From Bacillus timonensis (GTDB lineage: Bacteria; Bacillota; Bacilli; Bacillales; Bacillaceae_L), in assembly GCF_000285535.1 (NCBI RefSeq), contig NZ_HE610985.1:1384324-1448323 (forward strand): DNA of 64,000 nt, read 5' to 3'. Shown one piece after another: positions 1 through 9,244 of the stretch (position 1 is its first letter; every line of letters begins with the position of its first letter). The position numbers and the translations under genes were made by a program. The notes beneath the pieces were generated by a model, which did no database searches, was not told where the DNA came from, and saw only the letters and a list, made by a program, of their open reading frames with translations.

Positions 1-224
1 AATTTTAAAATCATTTCTTCGGCACTTTTAGCCAGGTATTCTCCCTGTGGTGTAAATTTGACACCGCGCCTATCCCTATTAATCATTTTAATTCCAAATT
101 CCTTTTCAATTTGTTTGATCCGATTTGTTAAGGCCGGTTGTGAAATAAATAGTTGCTTCCCTGTTTTTGTAATATTTTTATTTTCATAGAGTACTTTAAG
201 GATTTCCCAATCCTGACTGCGCAT
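1..224 (-). CDS. LysR-family transcriptional regulator, N-terminal part (cut by window start)
   Basis: Seen: 74 codons from ATG at 224, preceded by GGAGTG, running off the left edge. The translation begins MRSQDWEILKVLYENKNITK and contains the LysR winged-HTH pattern (GKQLFISQPALTNRIKQIEK, residues about 22-41, then FGIKMINRDRRGVKFTPQG). Family knowledge: LysR proteins activate or repress a divergent target in response to a small ligand bound by the C-terminal domain, which lies outside this window. The neighbour transcribed away from it is an MFS transporter, so it probably controls that exporter. The ligand is unknown. Confidence 0.9.
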   Translation of the reverse strand, partial: MRSQDWEILKVLYENKNITKTGKQLFISQPALTNRIKQIEKEFGIKMINRDRRGVKFTPQGEYLAKSAEEMILK

Positions 225-369
225 ATCGAACACTCCTATCTAAACTTCATTTTAGATATTCATAAATCTTATGACTGTTAATTCAAATACAATATTTTAC
301 TTATATCTATCAATATACTATATTTATCAATACATAAGAAAGAATGAGTTAATAGGTGAGGGGAAAAAC
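225..369. promoter_or_regulatory. Divergent LysR/MFS control region
   Basis: A 145-bp AT-rich gap between divergently oriented genes, where promoters of both must lie. An imperfect dyad around ATTCATAAAT near 256-268 is compatible with a LysR-type T-N11-A site, but the match is weak and the assignment rests mainly on position. Confidence 0.35.
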
Positions 370-1512
370 ATGATTCTTTGGATAGTCATCATCATCTGTA
401 CTGGGTTTCAGACAATTTTAAACACAACTAGACCTATCATCACGTTGTATGCTTCCGAAATGGGAGCGAATACGTTTGATATCGGAATTTTGACAGCAGC
501 CTATGCCTTTTTTCCGTTACTATTTGCAATACATGCAGGGAGAATTGCTGATAAAATTGGGGATCGATTACCTGTACTTCTTGGTTTAGTTGGGATTACA
601 GCAGGAATGGTTATCCCATACTATTTTCCTTCTATGCTGAGTTTGTTTATTTCGCAACTCATTGTAGGAACTGCAGCAGTGTTTATTACGGTTTCTTTGC
701 AAAACATACTTGGAAATATTGCAACAGAGGAAAAACGAGATCAATATTACAGTTTATTTGGAATTGCGACTGCTATGGGTGCAATGATTGGTCCTATCAT
801 CGGGGGCTATTTAGGGGAGCATATTTCTTATTCTTCTGTTTTTCTTGCTTCGATTTTCATCAATATCATTCCTATTTTGATTTCATTTTTCATTCCTGTT
901 TTACGTAAACAAAAGGCCAAACAAAAAGCGAGCATTGGTGCTTCAATCGGTTTATTAAAAATGCCTTTATTACGAAAAGCACTAATTTCAAGTGCGCTTG
1001 TCCTTTATTCAAAAGATATTTTCATCGCATATTTTCCGCTGTTTGCAAAACAGTATGGAATTTCAACATCGACAATCGGATGGATTATCTCAATTCAGGG
1101 TCTAGCGATTATCCTCGTTCGATTCTTATTACCTGCTTTGACTGAAAAGCTAGGAAGAGACAGCGTTTTAATTGCTTCCGTTTTTATGGCAGGAATATCG
1201 TTTTTATTAGTTCCGTTTACTGGAAGTGTGATTTTATTAGGAGCATTAAGTGCCCTTATGGGACTTGGTTTGGGATGCGGTCAACCACTTTCGATGACTA
1301 CTACCTATAATGCCTCACCAAAGTCCAGGACTGGGGAAGTTTTAGGATTACGTCTTGCCTCAAATCGACTTTCTCAGTTAATTGCACCCGTCTTTTTTGG
1401 TGTGGTGGGATCATGGGCTGGCATTTTTTCAGTGTTCTTTATCAGTGGAACATTTTTACTGGGCGGATTATTCGCCATTAAACCTGAAAGGAAAAGGAAA
1501 CTAGCTTCATAA
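370..1512 (+). CDS. MFS transporter, probable drug/metabolite exporter
   Basis: About 380 residues, hydrophobic, with roughly 12 membrane segments and the MFS motif A between helices 2 and 3 (GRIADKIGDRLPVLLG). The ATG at 370 is chosen over an in-frame upstream ATG at 271 because GTGAGGGG lies 6-7 bases before it and the first helix (ILWIVIIICTGF) starts immediately. It sits divergently to a LysR regulator, a common arrangement for inducible efflux genes. The substrate cannot be read from the sequence. Confidence 0.85.
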   Translation: MILWIVIIICTGFQTILNTTRPIITLYASEMGANTFDIGILTAAYAFFPLLFAIHAGRIADKIGDRLPVLLGLVGITAGMVIPYYFPSMLSLFISQLIVGTAAVFITVSLQNILGNIATEEKRDQYYSLFGIATAMGAMIGPIIGGYLGEHISYSSVFLASIFINIIPILISFFIPVLRKQKAKQKASIGASIGLLKMPLLRKALISSALVLYSKDIFIAYFPLFAKQYGISTSTIGWIISIQGLAIILVRFLLPALTEKLGRDSVLIASVFMAGISFLLVPFTGSVILLGALSALMGLGLGCGQPLSMTTTYNASPKSRTGEVLGLRLASNRLSQLIAPVFFGVVGSWAGIFSVFFISGTFLLGGLFAIKPERKRKLAS

Positions 1513-1518
1513 CAAATG

Positions 1519-1697
1519 TGCAAGCGCCTTGAAAGATGAACATCGACTAAATACTGCCACGTCCTGTGGCAAACGTCGATGTCAGCACTTCCTGTGCAAG
1601 TCCGACAAGCACAAGATGGTCTGGCTAGAAGGTTGTTCTTTGACCTTCTTGACGGAACAGGTTGTGACCTCGAGGGGCTAGGCGCTGGAACTAGACG
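1519..1697. repeat. Degenerate dispersed Bacillaceae intergenic repeat
   Basis: The gap after the MFS gene holds a GC-richer block with internal motifs (CACGTCCTGTGGCAAACGTC, CACTTCCTGTGCAAG, GACAAGCACAAGATGGTC, a GAAGGTTG...GACCTTC hairpin, and a terminal GACCTCGAGGGGCTAGGCGC). I recognise this motif set from memory as a repeat scattered through many Bacillus-group genomes. It has no coding potential here. Related fragments occur at 19338-19410 and 56341-56462 in this window. Confidence 0.6.
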
Positions 1698-1698
1698 T

Positions 1699-1741
1699 AA
1701 AAAAACGGTAAAAGCCTACAGCATGTGTGCTGTAGGCTTCC
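1699..1741 (-). terminator. Terminator of aldehyde dehydrogenase gene
   Basis: On the minus strand AAGCCTACAGCA pairs with TGCTGTAGGCTT (12 bp, 4-nt loop), followed by TTTTACCGTTTTTTT. It begins 5 bp after the stop codon. Confidence 0.85.
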
Positions 1742-1745
1742 TTTA

Positions 1746-3167
1746 TTAGAGTTTAAATGATACAAATTTTAATTCTGTCATTTCTTCTGTAGAATATTTT
1801 ATTCCTTCTTTTCCAACACCGCTGTTTTTCACACCACCATATGGCATATTATCTACTCTAAAGGTTGGAATATCATTAATAATTACTCCACCAACTTCCA
1901 AACGGTCTGCAGCCTCAAATGCTTTTTTTATACTTGTGGTGTAAACCCCTGCCTGTAATCCATATTCTGAGTTATTTACGAGCTCGATCGCCTCATCCCA
2001 TGTTTTGTAAGAATTAACAGACACAACTGGACCAAATGCTTCATTACAGGAAATGGATAGATTTTCACCAGTATTAACTAGAATAGTTGGTTGAAAAACA
2101 GCTCCTTCTCGTTTCCCACCAATAACGACATTTGTCCCAGCTTGTTCAGCTTCTTTTACCCATTTTTCAATTCGATCCGTTTCGGTCGGATTAATGAGGG
2201 CTGATACATCTGTGGTTTCTAAATTCGGGTCACCGAGAACGAATTGACTAGTATAGTACTTCATTTTTTCAACGAACTCTTCAAATAAATTTTCATGGAC
2301 ATAAATCCGTTGTACCGAAATACATACCTGCCCTGCAAAATTGAAGGCACCTTCTGCACAGCGAGCAGCTACCGCGTCAAGATTATCCGTACTATCTATA
2401 ATAACAGCAGCATTTGAGCCTAATTCTAGGGTAACACGTTTTAGTCCTGCTTTTTCTTTAATTCGCGTGCCAACTGGTACACTACCTGTAAAAGTAATCA
2501 TTTTCACACGCGCATCCTGAACAAGCAGGTCTCCAACAACACTACCTTTACCTGTTACAACATTTAGTGCCCCTTCTGGAAGACCAGCTTCTTCAAATAG
2601 TTTTGCAGTCATAATTGCGCTTAATGGTGTTTGTGATGCAGGCTTTAAGACAACTGTATTTCCCGCAGCAAACGCTGGTCCAAGCTTATGCGCTACAAGA
2701 TTAAAAGGAAAGTTGAAGGGTGTAATAGCCGCGATAACACCCAGTGGTTCTCTTTTTGTGTATCCGAATCTACCTTTTCCGCTTTTTGCAGCATCTAGCG
2801 GTACTGTTTCTCCATGAAGTCGTTTTGCTTCTTCTGCTGCGAATTTATAGGTTTCGGCTGTTCTCATGATTTCTGTCCTTGCTGCTTTTAATGGTTTTGC
2901 ATTTTCAGCAGCGAGGATAAGAGCACATTCTTCAAGTCTTTCGGTGAAAAGATTGGACACTTTCTCCAGTATTTCCGCACGTTCAAATGATGTTAAATCT
3001 CGCATTATTTTAGTTGCTTCTTGTGCACTTGCAATCGAATTTTCTACTTGTTCTATTGTGGCAAGTGGTATCATCGCAACTACTTCTTGATTATAGGGTG
3101 AGCGTAATTCTTCGTACTCTACGCCTTCTTCCCAATTTCCGTTGATAAATAATTTTTGTTTTTCCAT
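1746..3167 (-). CDS. NAD(P)-dependent aldehyde dehydrogenase
   Basis: A 473-residue ALDH-superfamily protein that oxidises an aldehyde to a carboxylate (or acyl product) in the cytosol. Visible signature residues: ITPFNFPFN with Asn152, Lys175 in LKPAS, the GSVPVG cofactor-binding turn near 228-233, general base Glu248 in LELGSN, and catalytic Cys282 in GQVCISVQR. Length and motifs are those of a complete enzyme, closest in appearance to lactaldehyde/phosphonoacetaldehyde-type ALDHs, but the substrate is not determinable. It is monocistronic, with its own terminator. Confidence 0.9.
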   Translation of the reverse strand: MEKQKLFINGNWEEGVEYEELRSPYNQEVVAMIPLATIEQVENSIASAQEATKIMRDLTSFERAEILEKVSNLFTERLEECALILAAENAKPLKAARTEIMRTAETYKFAAEEAKRLHGETVPLDAAKSGKGRFGYTKREPLGVIAAITPFNFPFNLVAHKLGPAFAAGNTVVLKPASQTPLSAIMTAKLFEEAGLPEGALNVVTGKGSVVGDLLVQDARVKMITFTGSVPVGTRIKEKAGLKRVTLELGSNAAVIIDSTDNLDAVAARCAEGAFNFAGQVCISVQRIYVHENLFEEFVEKMKYYTSQFVLGDPNLETTDVSALINPTETDRIEKWVKEAEQAGTNVVIGGKREGAVFQPTILVNTGENLSISCNEAFGPVVSVNSYKTWDEAIELVNNSEYGLQAGVYTTSIKKAFEAADRLEVGGVIINDIPTFRVDNMPYGGVKNSGVGKEGIKYSTEEMTELKFVSFKL

Positions 3168-3316
3168 CTATTTATCCCTCCCGTAACACTTTTTAATTTA
3201 ATCATACTACTATTTAAAATGGCTTTAAACTATACTTAAATTATATTATATTTCTCATAACCAAATAACTGTATTAAAATATAAGTTCAAGCTATCTAAT
3301 GAATGGAGAAACAAAT

Positions 3317-5422
3317 ATGAGAGGTTTATTTGAAAAAATAATGCCGTATATAAAACGTGTCTGGCAATCTATTAAACGATTTTGGCGTGAAAAGCATCTT
3401 ACAAAAATTTTATTGCTGATAATGTTAGTTTTTATTTTAGTGTCTATGCTCTTCTTTGCCTTTATGGCTAGTCAGGCCAACGTTCAATCATTGAAGGACG
3501 GTTTGCGTCAATCAACTGTTATTTATGATAAAGACGGTGAGGTTGCATCCAATATTTTGACAAATCGAACTGAAGGTGTATTAGTTGAAGACCTGCCTGA
3601 CCATGTAAAAAATGCAGTAATCGCAATTGAAGATGAACGCTTTTATTCCCACAATGGATTCGACATTAAAGGGATTATGCGCGCCTTTTTTAATAATCTG
3701 TTTGCCAGAAGGATCACTGGTGGTGGAAGTACGATTACGCAGCAGCTTACTAAAAATGCTCTACTTTCTCCTGAACAGACCTATAAGCGAAAAATTGAGG
3801 AGCTCTTTCTAGCATTAGAAATTGAGAAGCATTATTCCAAGGACGAGATTTTGCAAATGTACTTAAACCAAGTCTTTTTCGGAAATGGTTCATGGGGAAT
3901 AAGCCAAGCTTCAAAAAAATACTTTAATAAAGATATTGAAAATGTATCGATTAGTGAGGCTGCCATGTTAGCCGGTCTCCTTCAAGCTCCTTCTGCCTTA
4001 GATCCTTTTCGAAATTACGATGGAGCAATCAAAAGAAGAAATACCGTATTATTAAAAATGCATGAATTAAAAATGATCTCTGATAATGAATATGCACAAG
4101 CAAAAGATGAGGAAATTAAGCTTGAGGATGGCGGTGGAAGCTATATCGAAAGAAACTATCCTTATTATGTAGATGCCGTGCTTGATGAAGCAATTAACAA
4201 GTATGGACTAACACAAGAAGAAATTCTCACGCGTGGATATCGCATCTATACAGAAATGGACCAAAATATACAATCCGCTCTTGAAGCAGTCTATAAAAAG
4301 GACTACCTTTTTCCAAAAAGCCGGGACGTACTCGTGCAAAGTGGTGCTGTAATGTTACACCCTGAAACTGGAGGAGTACTTGGTTTAGTCGGAGGCCGTG
4401 GTGATTATGTGTTCCGTGGTTTCAATCGTGCAACACATTTGAAAGCACAGCCAGGGTCAACGTTGAAGCCATTAGCAGTATATACTCCTGCACTAGAAGA
4501 AGGCTATGAAGTAACTTCGGTGTTAGTAGATGAGTTGAAAACATATGGAGATTACACACCTGAGAATTTCTCAAGGACGTACCAAGGAGAAGTTAAAATG
4601 TACGAGGCGCTTGAAGATTCATTAAATGCGCCAACTGTTTGGCTATTAGACCAGATTGGCCTGGAAAAAGGACTTGATTCCTTGCGAAGATTTGGCATCC
4701 CGATTGAAAAAGAAGATGAATATCTTGGCATTGGACTTGGTGGAATGCATAAAGGTATTTCTCCTTTAAAATTGGCTGAAGGCTATTCGGTTTTTGCAAA
4801 TGATGGAAAGCGTACAGATGGGCATCTCATTTCTAAAATAGTAGGTCCGACTGGGAATGTGATTGCCGAACATAAGGTCAAATCAACTCGTGTAACTTCT
4901 AAAAAGGTAGCCGATGATATGACATCAATGCTACTAAATGTTGTTGAAACAGGTTCAGGTAAAGGAACAAAAATCGCTGGGGTTGAGTTAGCCGGCAAAA
5001 CTGGTTCAACTCAACTTCCATATAAAGGTATTAACGGCACAAAGGATCAATGGTTTGTTGGATATACGCCAAATTTCGTTGGGGCCGTTTGGTTAGGCTA
5101 TGATAAAACAGACAAAACACATTATGTCCCTGGTAGCAGTTCAGATTATGTCGTTCCTTTATTTAAAGCAATCATGGAAGAAGTACTCCCGACCGTAGAA
5201 GTGGAACCATTTGAAGTCGTCTCTGTTAATGCGAAGCTTTCAGGACAAGAAAATCGAAAAACAATCACAAAAGAAGAAATAAAAGAACAAGCTGAAAAAA
5301 TCGAAGAATCATTAAAAGAAGAAAGTGCAAAATGGAAGTTAGTATTAGAAGAAGCAAAAAAAGATCTTAAAGATGTTAATCAAAAGGTTAAAGAGAAACT
5401 TAGAGGTTTATTTGATAACTAG
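3317..5422 (+). CDS. pbpF: Class A penicillin-binding protein (PbpF-like, GT51 transglycosylase + transpeptidase)
   Basis: Bifunctional peptidoglycan synthase anchored by one N-terminal membrane helix (residues about 31-51). The GT51 domain shows EDERFYSHNGFD (Glu105) and GGSTITQQ (136-143). The transpeptidase domain shows Ser381-x-x-Lys384 (PGSTLKP), SLN (435-437) and KTGST (561-565). A C-terminal Lys/Glu-rich coiled-coil-like tail follows. ATG 3317 is preferred because GGAG sits 9 bases upstream; an ATG at 3299 lacks a Shine-Dalgarno sequence. The 701-residue length and the position near yhaA/ecs fit B. subtilis PbpF (PBP2c); the symbol is by similarity and synteny. Confidence 0.85.
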   Translation: MRGLFEKIMPYIKRVWQSIKRFWREKHLTKILLLIMLVFILVSMLFFAFMASQANVQSLKDGLRQSTVIYDKDGEVASNILTNRTEGVLVEDLPDHVKNAVIAIEDERFYSHNGFDIKGIMRAFFNNLFARRITGGGSTITQQLTKNALLSPEQTYKRKIEELFLALEIEKHYSKDEILQMYLNQVFFGNGSWGISQASKKYFNKDIENVSISEAAMLAGLLQAPSALDPFRNYDGAIKRRNTVLLKMHELKMISDNEYAQAKDEEIKLEDGGGSYIERNYPYYVDAVLDEAINKYGLTQEEILTRGYRIYTEMDQNIQSALEAVYKKDYLFPKSRDVLVQSGAVMLHPETGGVLGLVGGRGDYVFRGFNRATHLKAQPGSTLKPLAVYTPALEEGYEVTSVLVDELKTYGDYTPENFSRTYQGEVKMYEALEDSLNAPTVWLLDQIGLEKGLDSLRRFGIPIEKEDEYLGIGLGGMHKGISPLKLAEGYSVFANDGKRTDGHLISKIVGPTGNVIAEHKVKSTRVTSKKVADDMTSMLLNVVETGSGKGTKIAGVELAGKTGSTQLPYKGINGTKDQWFVGYTPNFVGAVWLGYDKTDKTHYVPGSSSDYVVPLFKAIMEEVLPTVEVEPFEVVSVNAKLSGQENRKTITKEEIKEQAEKIEESLKEESAKWKLVLEEAKKDLKDVNQKVKEKLRGLFDN

Positions 5423-5434
5423 ATGGATATAAGT

Positions 5435-5466
5435 AGAGTATTGCTCGATCGAGCAATACTCTTTTT
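5435..5466 (+). terminator. Terminator of pbpF-like gene
   Basis: AGAGTATTGCTC pairs with GAGCAATACTCT, followed by TTTTT. It starts 13 bp after the stop codon. Confidence 0.9.
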
Positions 5467-5509
5467 CGTGATGATTTAAATATGGTTAAATTTACATAAT
5501 GATAAACGA

Positions 5510-5746
5510 AAAGCCCTTATTTAGGGCTATCAAGGTGTAGACAAAGTCAGTACTGATTTTGTCTACATGAATTTTTAAGGATATCTAAATTTTAACTCAA
5601 GTCCCAGACTGTCTTGAAAGCGCTCGTCAGACAAGGCGCGCAGCTGAACGAAGACGCGAATAGAAGTTGCCGAATGAGCTCAACGAGCGAGGCAAGCAAC
5701 GCAGTATGCGAGCGTTTGACAACAGTCTGAAAGCCCTTATTTAGGG
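5510..5746. mobile_element. Terminator-inserted repeat element, copy A, with 17-bp hairpin duplication
   Basis: Flanked by identical copies of AAAGCCCTTATTTAGGG at 5510-5526 and 5730-5746, which is the terminator hairpin (and stop codon) of the Nudix gene. The 203-bp insert has two parts: a 34-bp near-perfect palindrome GTGTAGACAAAGTCAG...(5535-5568), then a ~125-bp GC-rich segment whose ends CAGACTGT (5605) and ACAGTCTG (5729) are inverted repeats. Copies B (11842-12088) and C (36881-37137) share the same layout. No ORF or transposase is inside, so it is MITE-like. The left end of this copy is the most diverged of the three. Confidence 0.85.
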
Positions 5747-6363
5747 TTTTTTTCTATGACTTCAATAAAATGTCTAAGTATTTCAGCAGTTAACCCCCAA
5801 ATGACACGGTCCTCGTAATAATAGAAGTACTCATTCATTCCCCTTATCTGCCATTTGTAATTTTCTCCTCCAATGATATCGTTAAATGGAAAATTTTCTT
5901 CCGGTTCGACATGAAACTTAATTTTAAAGTTTTTCGGGGGATTTGTTTTAAAAAAAGATAAAGGTACTGTAAACACTTCTCCAACTTCTGCGGAATTCGG
6001 CCTGATTTGTTCGGGTTTGTTAATCACACCGACAAATGGATAAATAATCGTACCGAATGGCGATACAAAATAATCCAGTGGGGATACATCGGTTATCTGC
6101 TTTTCATTCACTCCTAATTCTTCCATCGTTTCCCTTATGGCAGTATGCTGTTCATTTTTATCAGTTGAATCCATTTTCCCACCTGGAAAGCAAATTTCCC
6201 CTGGCTGCCTTCTCAATTGATTGGAACGAACCTCAAATAAGATATGAACCTCATCCTCTTTTTTAATTAAAGGAAGAAGTATGGAAAAGTGTGTAAAATT
6301 CCCACGGCCCAATATAGAAGGTGTTCGGTCTTTTACTATAGATATAATGTTATCGATTTCCAT
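5737..6363 (-). CDS. Nudix hydrolase, CoA pyrophosphatase (NudL/YeaB) type
   Basis: A 208-residue protein with a Nudix core: FPGGKMDSTDKNEQ followed by AIRETMEELGV, which has the spacing of the CoA-pyrophosphatase branch; the glutamates of REtxEE bind Mg2+. These enzymes split CoA or CoA derivatives into 4'-phosphopantetheine-type products and 3',5'-ADP. ATG at 6363 is preceded by AGGTG. The stop codon lies inside the terminator hairpin that was duplicated by the neighbouring repeat element. It is downstream of, and probably co-transcribed with, the small gene at 6380-6646 (16-bp gap). Confidence 0.85.
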   Translation of the reverse strand: MEIDNIISIVKDRTPSILGRGNFTHFSILLPLIKKEDEVHILFEVRSNQLRRQPGEICFPGGKMDSTDKNEQHTAIRETMEELGVNEKQITDVSPLDYFVSPFGTIIYPFVGVINKPEQIRPNSAEVGEVFTVPLSFFKTNPPKNFKIKFHVEPEENFPFNDIIGGENYKWQIRGMNEYFYYYEDRVIWGLTAEILRHFIEVIEKNPK

Positions 6364-6379
6364 AATTCACCTCAAATTG

Positions 6380-6646
6380 TTATTGTTTTAACTCTTTGAA
6401 AGCTTTAATAAATGCATCTGGATCTTCTTTTATATTATAGGAGAATACTCCCTGATTTGTGTGGAGGTATAAAAAGCTTGTTCTGTAGGAAACATCATAT
6501 ACATGTTCTAGTTGAAATTCATTAACAGAAGAAAGAATTCGGTCATCGAACAATCGTAACTGATGTTGTGTTTCAATATACTTTTGTTCATTCCACTCTA
6601 TTTTTCTTTGGATAACTATGTAAGGATGGGATGTAATAAAATTCAC
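6380..6646 (-). CDS. Conserved small protein of unknown function (88 aa)
   Basis: Translation initiates at GTG (6646), with AAAGGAGCG positioned correctly upstream. The protein is soluble, alternating basic and aromatic (YIVIQRKIEWNEQKYIETQ; SYRTSFLYLHTNQGVFSYNI), ending in an amphipathic helix. The beta-rich pattern with a terminal helix resembles a small PH-like fold, but this is only an impression. It precedes the Nudix gene in the same orientation with a 16-bp gap, so the two form a likely operon. I do not recognise a function. Confidence 0.7.
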   Translation of the reverse strand: MNFITSHPYIVIQRKIEWNEQKYIETQHQLRLFDDRILSSVNEFQLEHVYDVSYRTSFLYLHTNQGVFSYNIKEDPDAFIKAFKELKQ

Positions 6647-6712
6647 GATTCGCTCCTTTCCTTTTACTCTATTGTACCAGAATTTCTAGTTTGGGTTATA
6701 AGTGCATGATAT

Positions 6713-6748
6713 AAAAAACCACAGTGACCTCAATTCACTGTGGTTTTC
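6713..6748 (-). terminator. Terminator of trhO
   Basis: AAAACCACAGTGA...TCACTGTGGTTTT stem immediately after the trhO stop, with T runs on both strands. Confidence 0.85.
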
Positions 6749-6752
6749 ATCA

Positions 6753-7721
6753 TTATTGTTGTACGGGTTCTTTTTCAAGAGCTTCTAAACGCTCTGCTAC
6801 TTCTTCTTCAGTTAAACCATTCTCCGCTACATAGCGGTTGCGTGGGTGTACACGGCATTCATGTGTGCAGCCTCTTAAATATTTATGCTCATTTTCTTCA
6901 GAACATAGAATTTGCTTATTACATTCAGGGTTTGCACAGTTTACATAGCGTTCACATGGTTCACCAGTAAAATGGTCTTTACCGACAATTACGTGTTCCT
7001 TATGGTTTACTGGAACAGCAATTCTTTCATCAAATACATAAAGCTGACCATCCCAAAGGTCACCTTGTACTTCAGGATCTTTTCCGTAAGTTGCAATACC
7101 ACCATGTAGTTGTCCAACTTCTTCAAAACCTTCTCTAACTAACCAACCAGAGAACTTTTCACAACGAATTCCACCCGTGCAATAGGTTAAAATCTTTTTA
7201 CCCTCTAGCAACTCTTTGTTTTCACGCACCCAATCTGGAAGGTCACGGAAAGTTTCAACATCTGGTCTAATTGCACCTCTGAAATGTCCTAAATCATATT
7301 CATAGGTATTTCGGGCATCTAGAATAATTGTATTTTGATCCTGCATTTTTTCATAAAATTCTTTTGGACTTAAATATTTTCCCGTTAATTCAAGTGGATT
7401 AATATCGTCTTCAAGGCTTAAATTTACAAGCTCAGGACGTGGTCTAACATGCATTTTCTTAAATGCATGTCCATCTGCTTCATCAATTTTAAATACAGTG
7501 TTTGCGAAGCGTGGATCTTTTCTCATTTCTTCCATGTACTTATCAGTTTGTTCAATTGTACCGGAAACTGTTCCGTTGATCCCCTCTGTCGCTACTAAAA
7601 TACGGCCTTTCAGACCGATTTCTTTACAGAAAGCAAGATGCTCAGCTGCAAATTCCGCTGGGTTTTCAATTGTTACATACTGATAGTAAAGTAATACTCT
7701 ATAAGGTTTTGTTTCTGTCAT
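6753..7721 (-). CDS. trhO: tRNA uridine-34 hydroxylase TrhO (rhodanese-domain, UPF0176)
   Basis: A 322-residue protein of the YceA/YbfQ family. It has an N-terminal ferredoxin-like domain, a central rhodanese domain with active-site Cys181 in [10 protein letters not shown], and a C-terminal cysteine-rich segment (CANPEC, ILC, CTHEC) likely to bind metal. Family knowledge: TrhO catalyses prephenate-independent formation of 5-hydroxyuridine at the wobble position of tRNAs. ATG at 7721. It stands alone, divergent from pdxK, with its own terminator. Confidence 0.9.
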   Translation of the reverse strand: MTETKPYRVLLYYQYVTIENPAEFAAEHLAFCKEIGLKGRILVATEGINGTVSGTIEQTDKYMEEMRKDPRFANTVFKIDEADGHAFKKMHVRPRPELVNLSLEDDINPLELTGKYLSPKEFYEKMQDQNTIILDARNTYEYDLGHFRGAIRPDVETFRDLPDWVRENKELLEGKKILTYCTGGIRCEKFSGWLVREGFEEVGQLHGGIATYGKDPEVQGDLWDGQLYVFDERIAVPVNHKEHVIVGKDHFTGEPCERYVNCANPECNKQILCSEENEHKYLRGCTHECRVHPRNRYVAENGLTEEEVAERLEALEKEPVQQ

Positions 7722-7944
7722 AATTTTCGACCGCCTATCATTAATATTTGCAAGATATGAATGTGTTTAGGATCGAATTACACTTTTCTCTTACAATAGT
7801 GTATTGTATCAAACTCTATACTAGAAAATCAATTTTTTATACCTTCCTTTTATTGTAAAAGCTCTTTTTTTATCATATTATATCTATTTGTGACAATTGT
7901 TATATAATATTAAATGTCAAACTTAAGAGATGGGGGTTTCAAAT

Positions 7945-8760
7945 ATGAGTTTACCAAAAGCGTTAACAATTGCAGGTTCCGATAGCAGCGGCGGTGCTGG
8001 ACTTCAAGCAGACATAAAAACCTTTCAAGAATATGGAGTTTTCGGAATGTCTGCATTAACTGTAATTGTGGCGATGGACCCAAAAAATAGATGGAATCAC
8101 CAGGTGTTTCCAGTTGACCATGATATTATCAAGGCACAATTAGCCACAATCCTTGATGGAGTTGGTGTAGATGCTGCAAAAACAGGTATGCTTCCTACTG
8201 TTGATATTATCGAAATTGCAGCTGATGCTGCGAAAAGGCATAATCTACAAAAATTTGTAGTAGACCCTGTAATGGTCTGTAAGGGTGAAGACGAAGTCCT
8301 CTTCCCAGACCATGCTGTTGCATTAAGGGAAATTCTTACACCTCTTGCAACAGTCATTACTCCAAATTTATTTGAAGCTGGACAATTAAGTGGAATTGGT
8401 TCAATCACAACTGTCGACCAAATGAAAGACGCTGCTGTTAAGATTCATGACCTTGGTGCAAAATATGTACTCGTTAAAGGTGGCGGAAAGTTAAAACATG
8501 ATAAAGCAGTGGATGTTTTATATGATGGTAATGAGTTAGAAGTACTTGAAGGCGATCGTTTTGAAACATCTTTTACACACGGAGCTGGCTGCACATATTC
8601 AGCAGCAATTGCAGCTGGACTTGCAAAAGGATTACATGTGAAAGAAGCTGTATATGAAGCGAAGAAGTTCATTACAGCAGCTATTCGTCATTCCTTCCAA
8701 TTAAATAAATATGTTGGTCCGACAAACCATGCTGCACGTCGTTTATACGGAGATAAATAA
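7945..8760 (+). CDS. pdxK: Pyridoxine/pyridoxal/pyridoxamine kinase (PdxK; ThiD-superfamily)
   Basis: A 271-residue ribokinase-fold kinase that phosphorylates B6 vitamers in the salvage route to pyridoxal 5'-phosphate. Visible: TIAGSDSSGGAGLQADIKTF at the N-terminus, KTGMLPTVDI, VDPVMVCKGEDEV, and the anion-hole/catalytic segment THGAGCTYSAAIAAGLAKG. Length and near-identity of these motifs to B. subtilis PdxK (YwdB) favour pdxK over thiD. The ATG at 7945 follows GGGGG with correct spacing; the ATG at 7930 has no ribosome site. A purely HMP-P kinase role is the alternative. Confidence 0.85.
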   Translation: MSLPKALTIAGSDSSGGAGLQADIKTFQEYGVFGMSALTVIVAMDPKNRWNHQVFPVDHDIIKAQLATILDGVGVDAAKTGMLPTVDIIEIAADAAKRHNLQKFVVDPVMVCKGEDEVLFPDHAVALREILTPLATVITPNLFEAGQLSGIGSITTVDQMKDAAVKIHDLGAKYVLVKGGGKLKHDKAVDVLYDGNELEVLEGDRFETSFTHGAGCTYSAAIAAGLAKGLHVKEAVYEAKKFITAAIRHSFQLNKYVGPTNHAARRLYGDK

Positions 8761-8957
8761 GTAGCGATTGCACAGCTGTAGCTTGACATTGATTGGATAG
8801 CTGTAGACAAGTGCCACAGCTTTTCCAATTCTTTAGGTATTTAAAAACCTGCCTAGACGAATTTTATATATGATGGTAATATTGTGGATATCATAGAATG
8901 ATAGATTTTTCATTGATCTGTCCACTGGTAATAGCCATAGGTAAGGAGTGTGTAAAA

Positions 8958-9203
8958 ATGCCTAGGATTGACAAAGATATCGTTAAATTTTTACGCAAAA
9001 GAAACAACATGACTCAACGTGATTTTGCAAAAGCTGTCAATTGCAGCTTTGCACTTATTGCCCTTGTAGAAGTGGGCAAACGCAGAATTACAAACAATCT
9101 TGAAACAAAGATTAAGGAGTCATTCAACTTAGACGACCAGCAAATTTCAGCGCTTGCATCTATCGTTCAAGAAGTTGCAAAGGGTGTACATCCGTATATG
9201 TGA
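8958..9203 (+). CDS. Small XRE-family HTH regulator
   Basis: 81 residues from ATG 8958 (AAGGAGTG upstream). Nearly the whole protein is a lambda-repressor-like HTH: IVKFLRKRNNMTQRDFAKAV, then CSFALIALVEVGKRRI, then a short C-terminal helix. No ligand or oligomerisation domain follows. Target genes are unknown. It is a single gene between pdxK and convergent modA, sharing a bidirectional terminator with modA. Confidence 0.8.
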   Translation: MPRIDKDIVKFLRKRNNMTQRDFAKAVNCSFALIALVEVGKRRITNNLETKIKESFNLDDQQISALASIVQEVAKGVHPYM

Positions 9204-9204
9204 T

Positions 9205-9244
9205 TAAAAAAAGCAATTGGACATGTGCTCCAATTGCTTTTTTT
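9205..9244. terminator. Bidirectional terminator between XRE gene and modA
   Basis: AAAAAAAGCAATTGGA pairs with TCCAATTGCTTTTTTT around a 7-nt loop. The T run overlaps the modA stop codon and serves both convergent genes. Confidence 0.85.
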
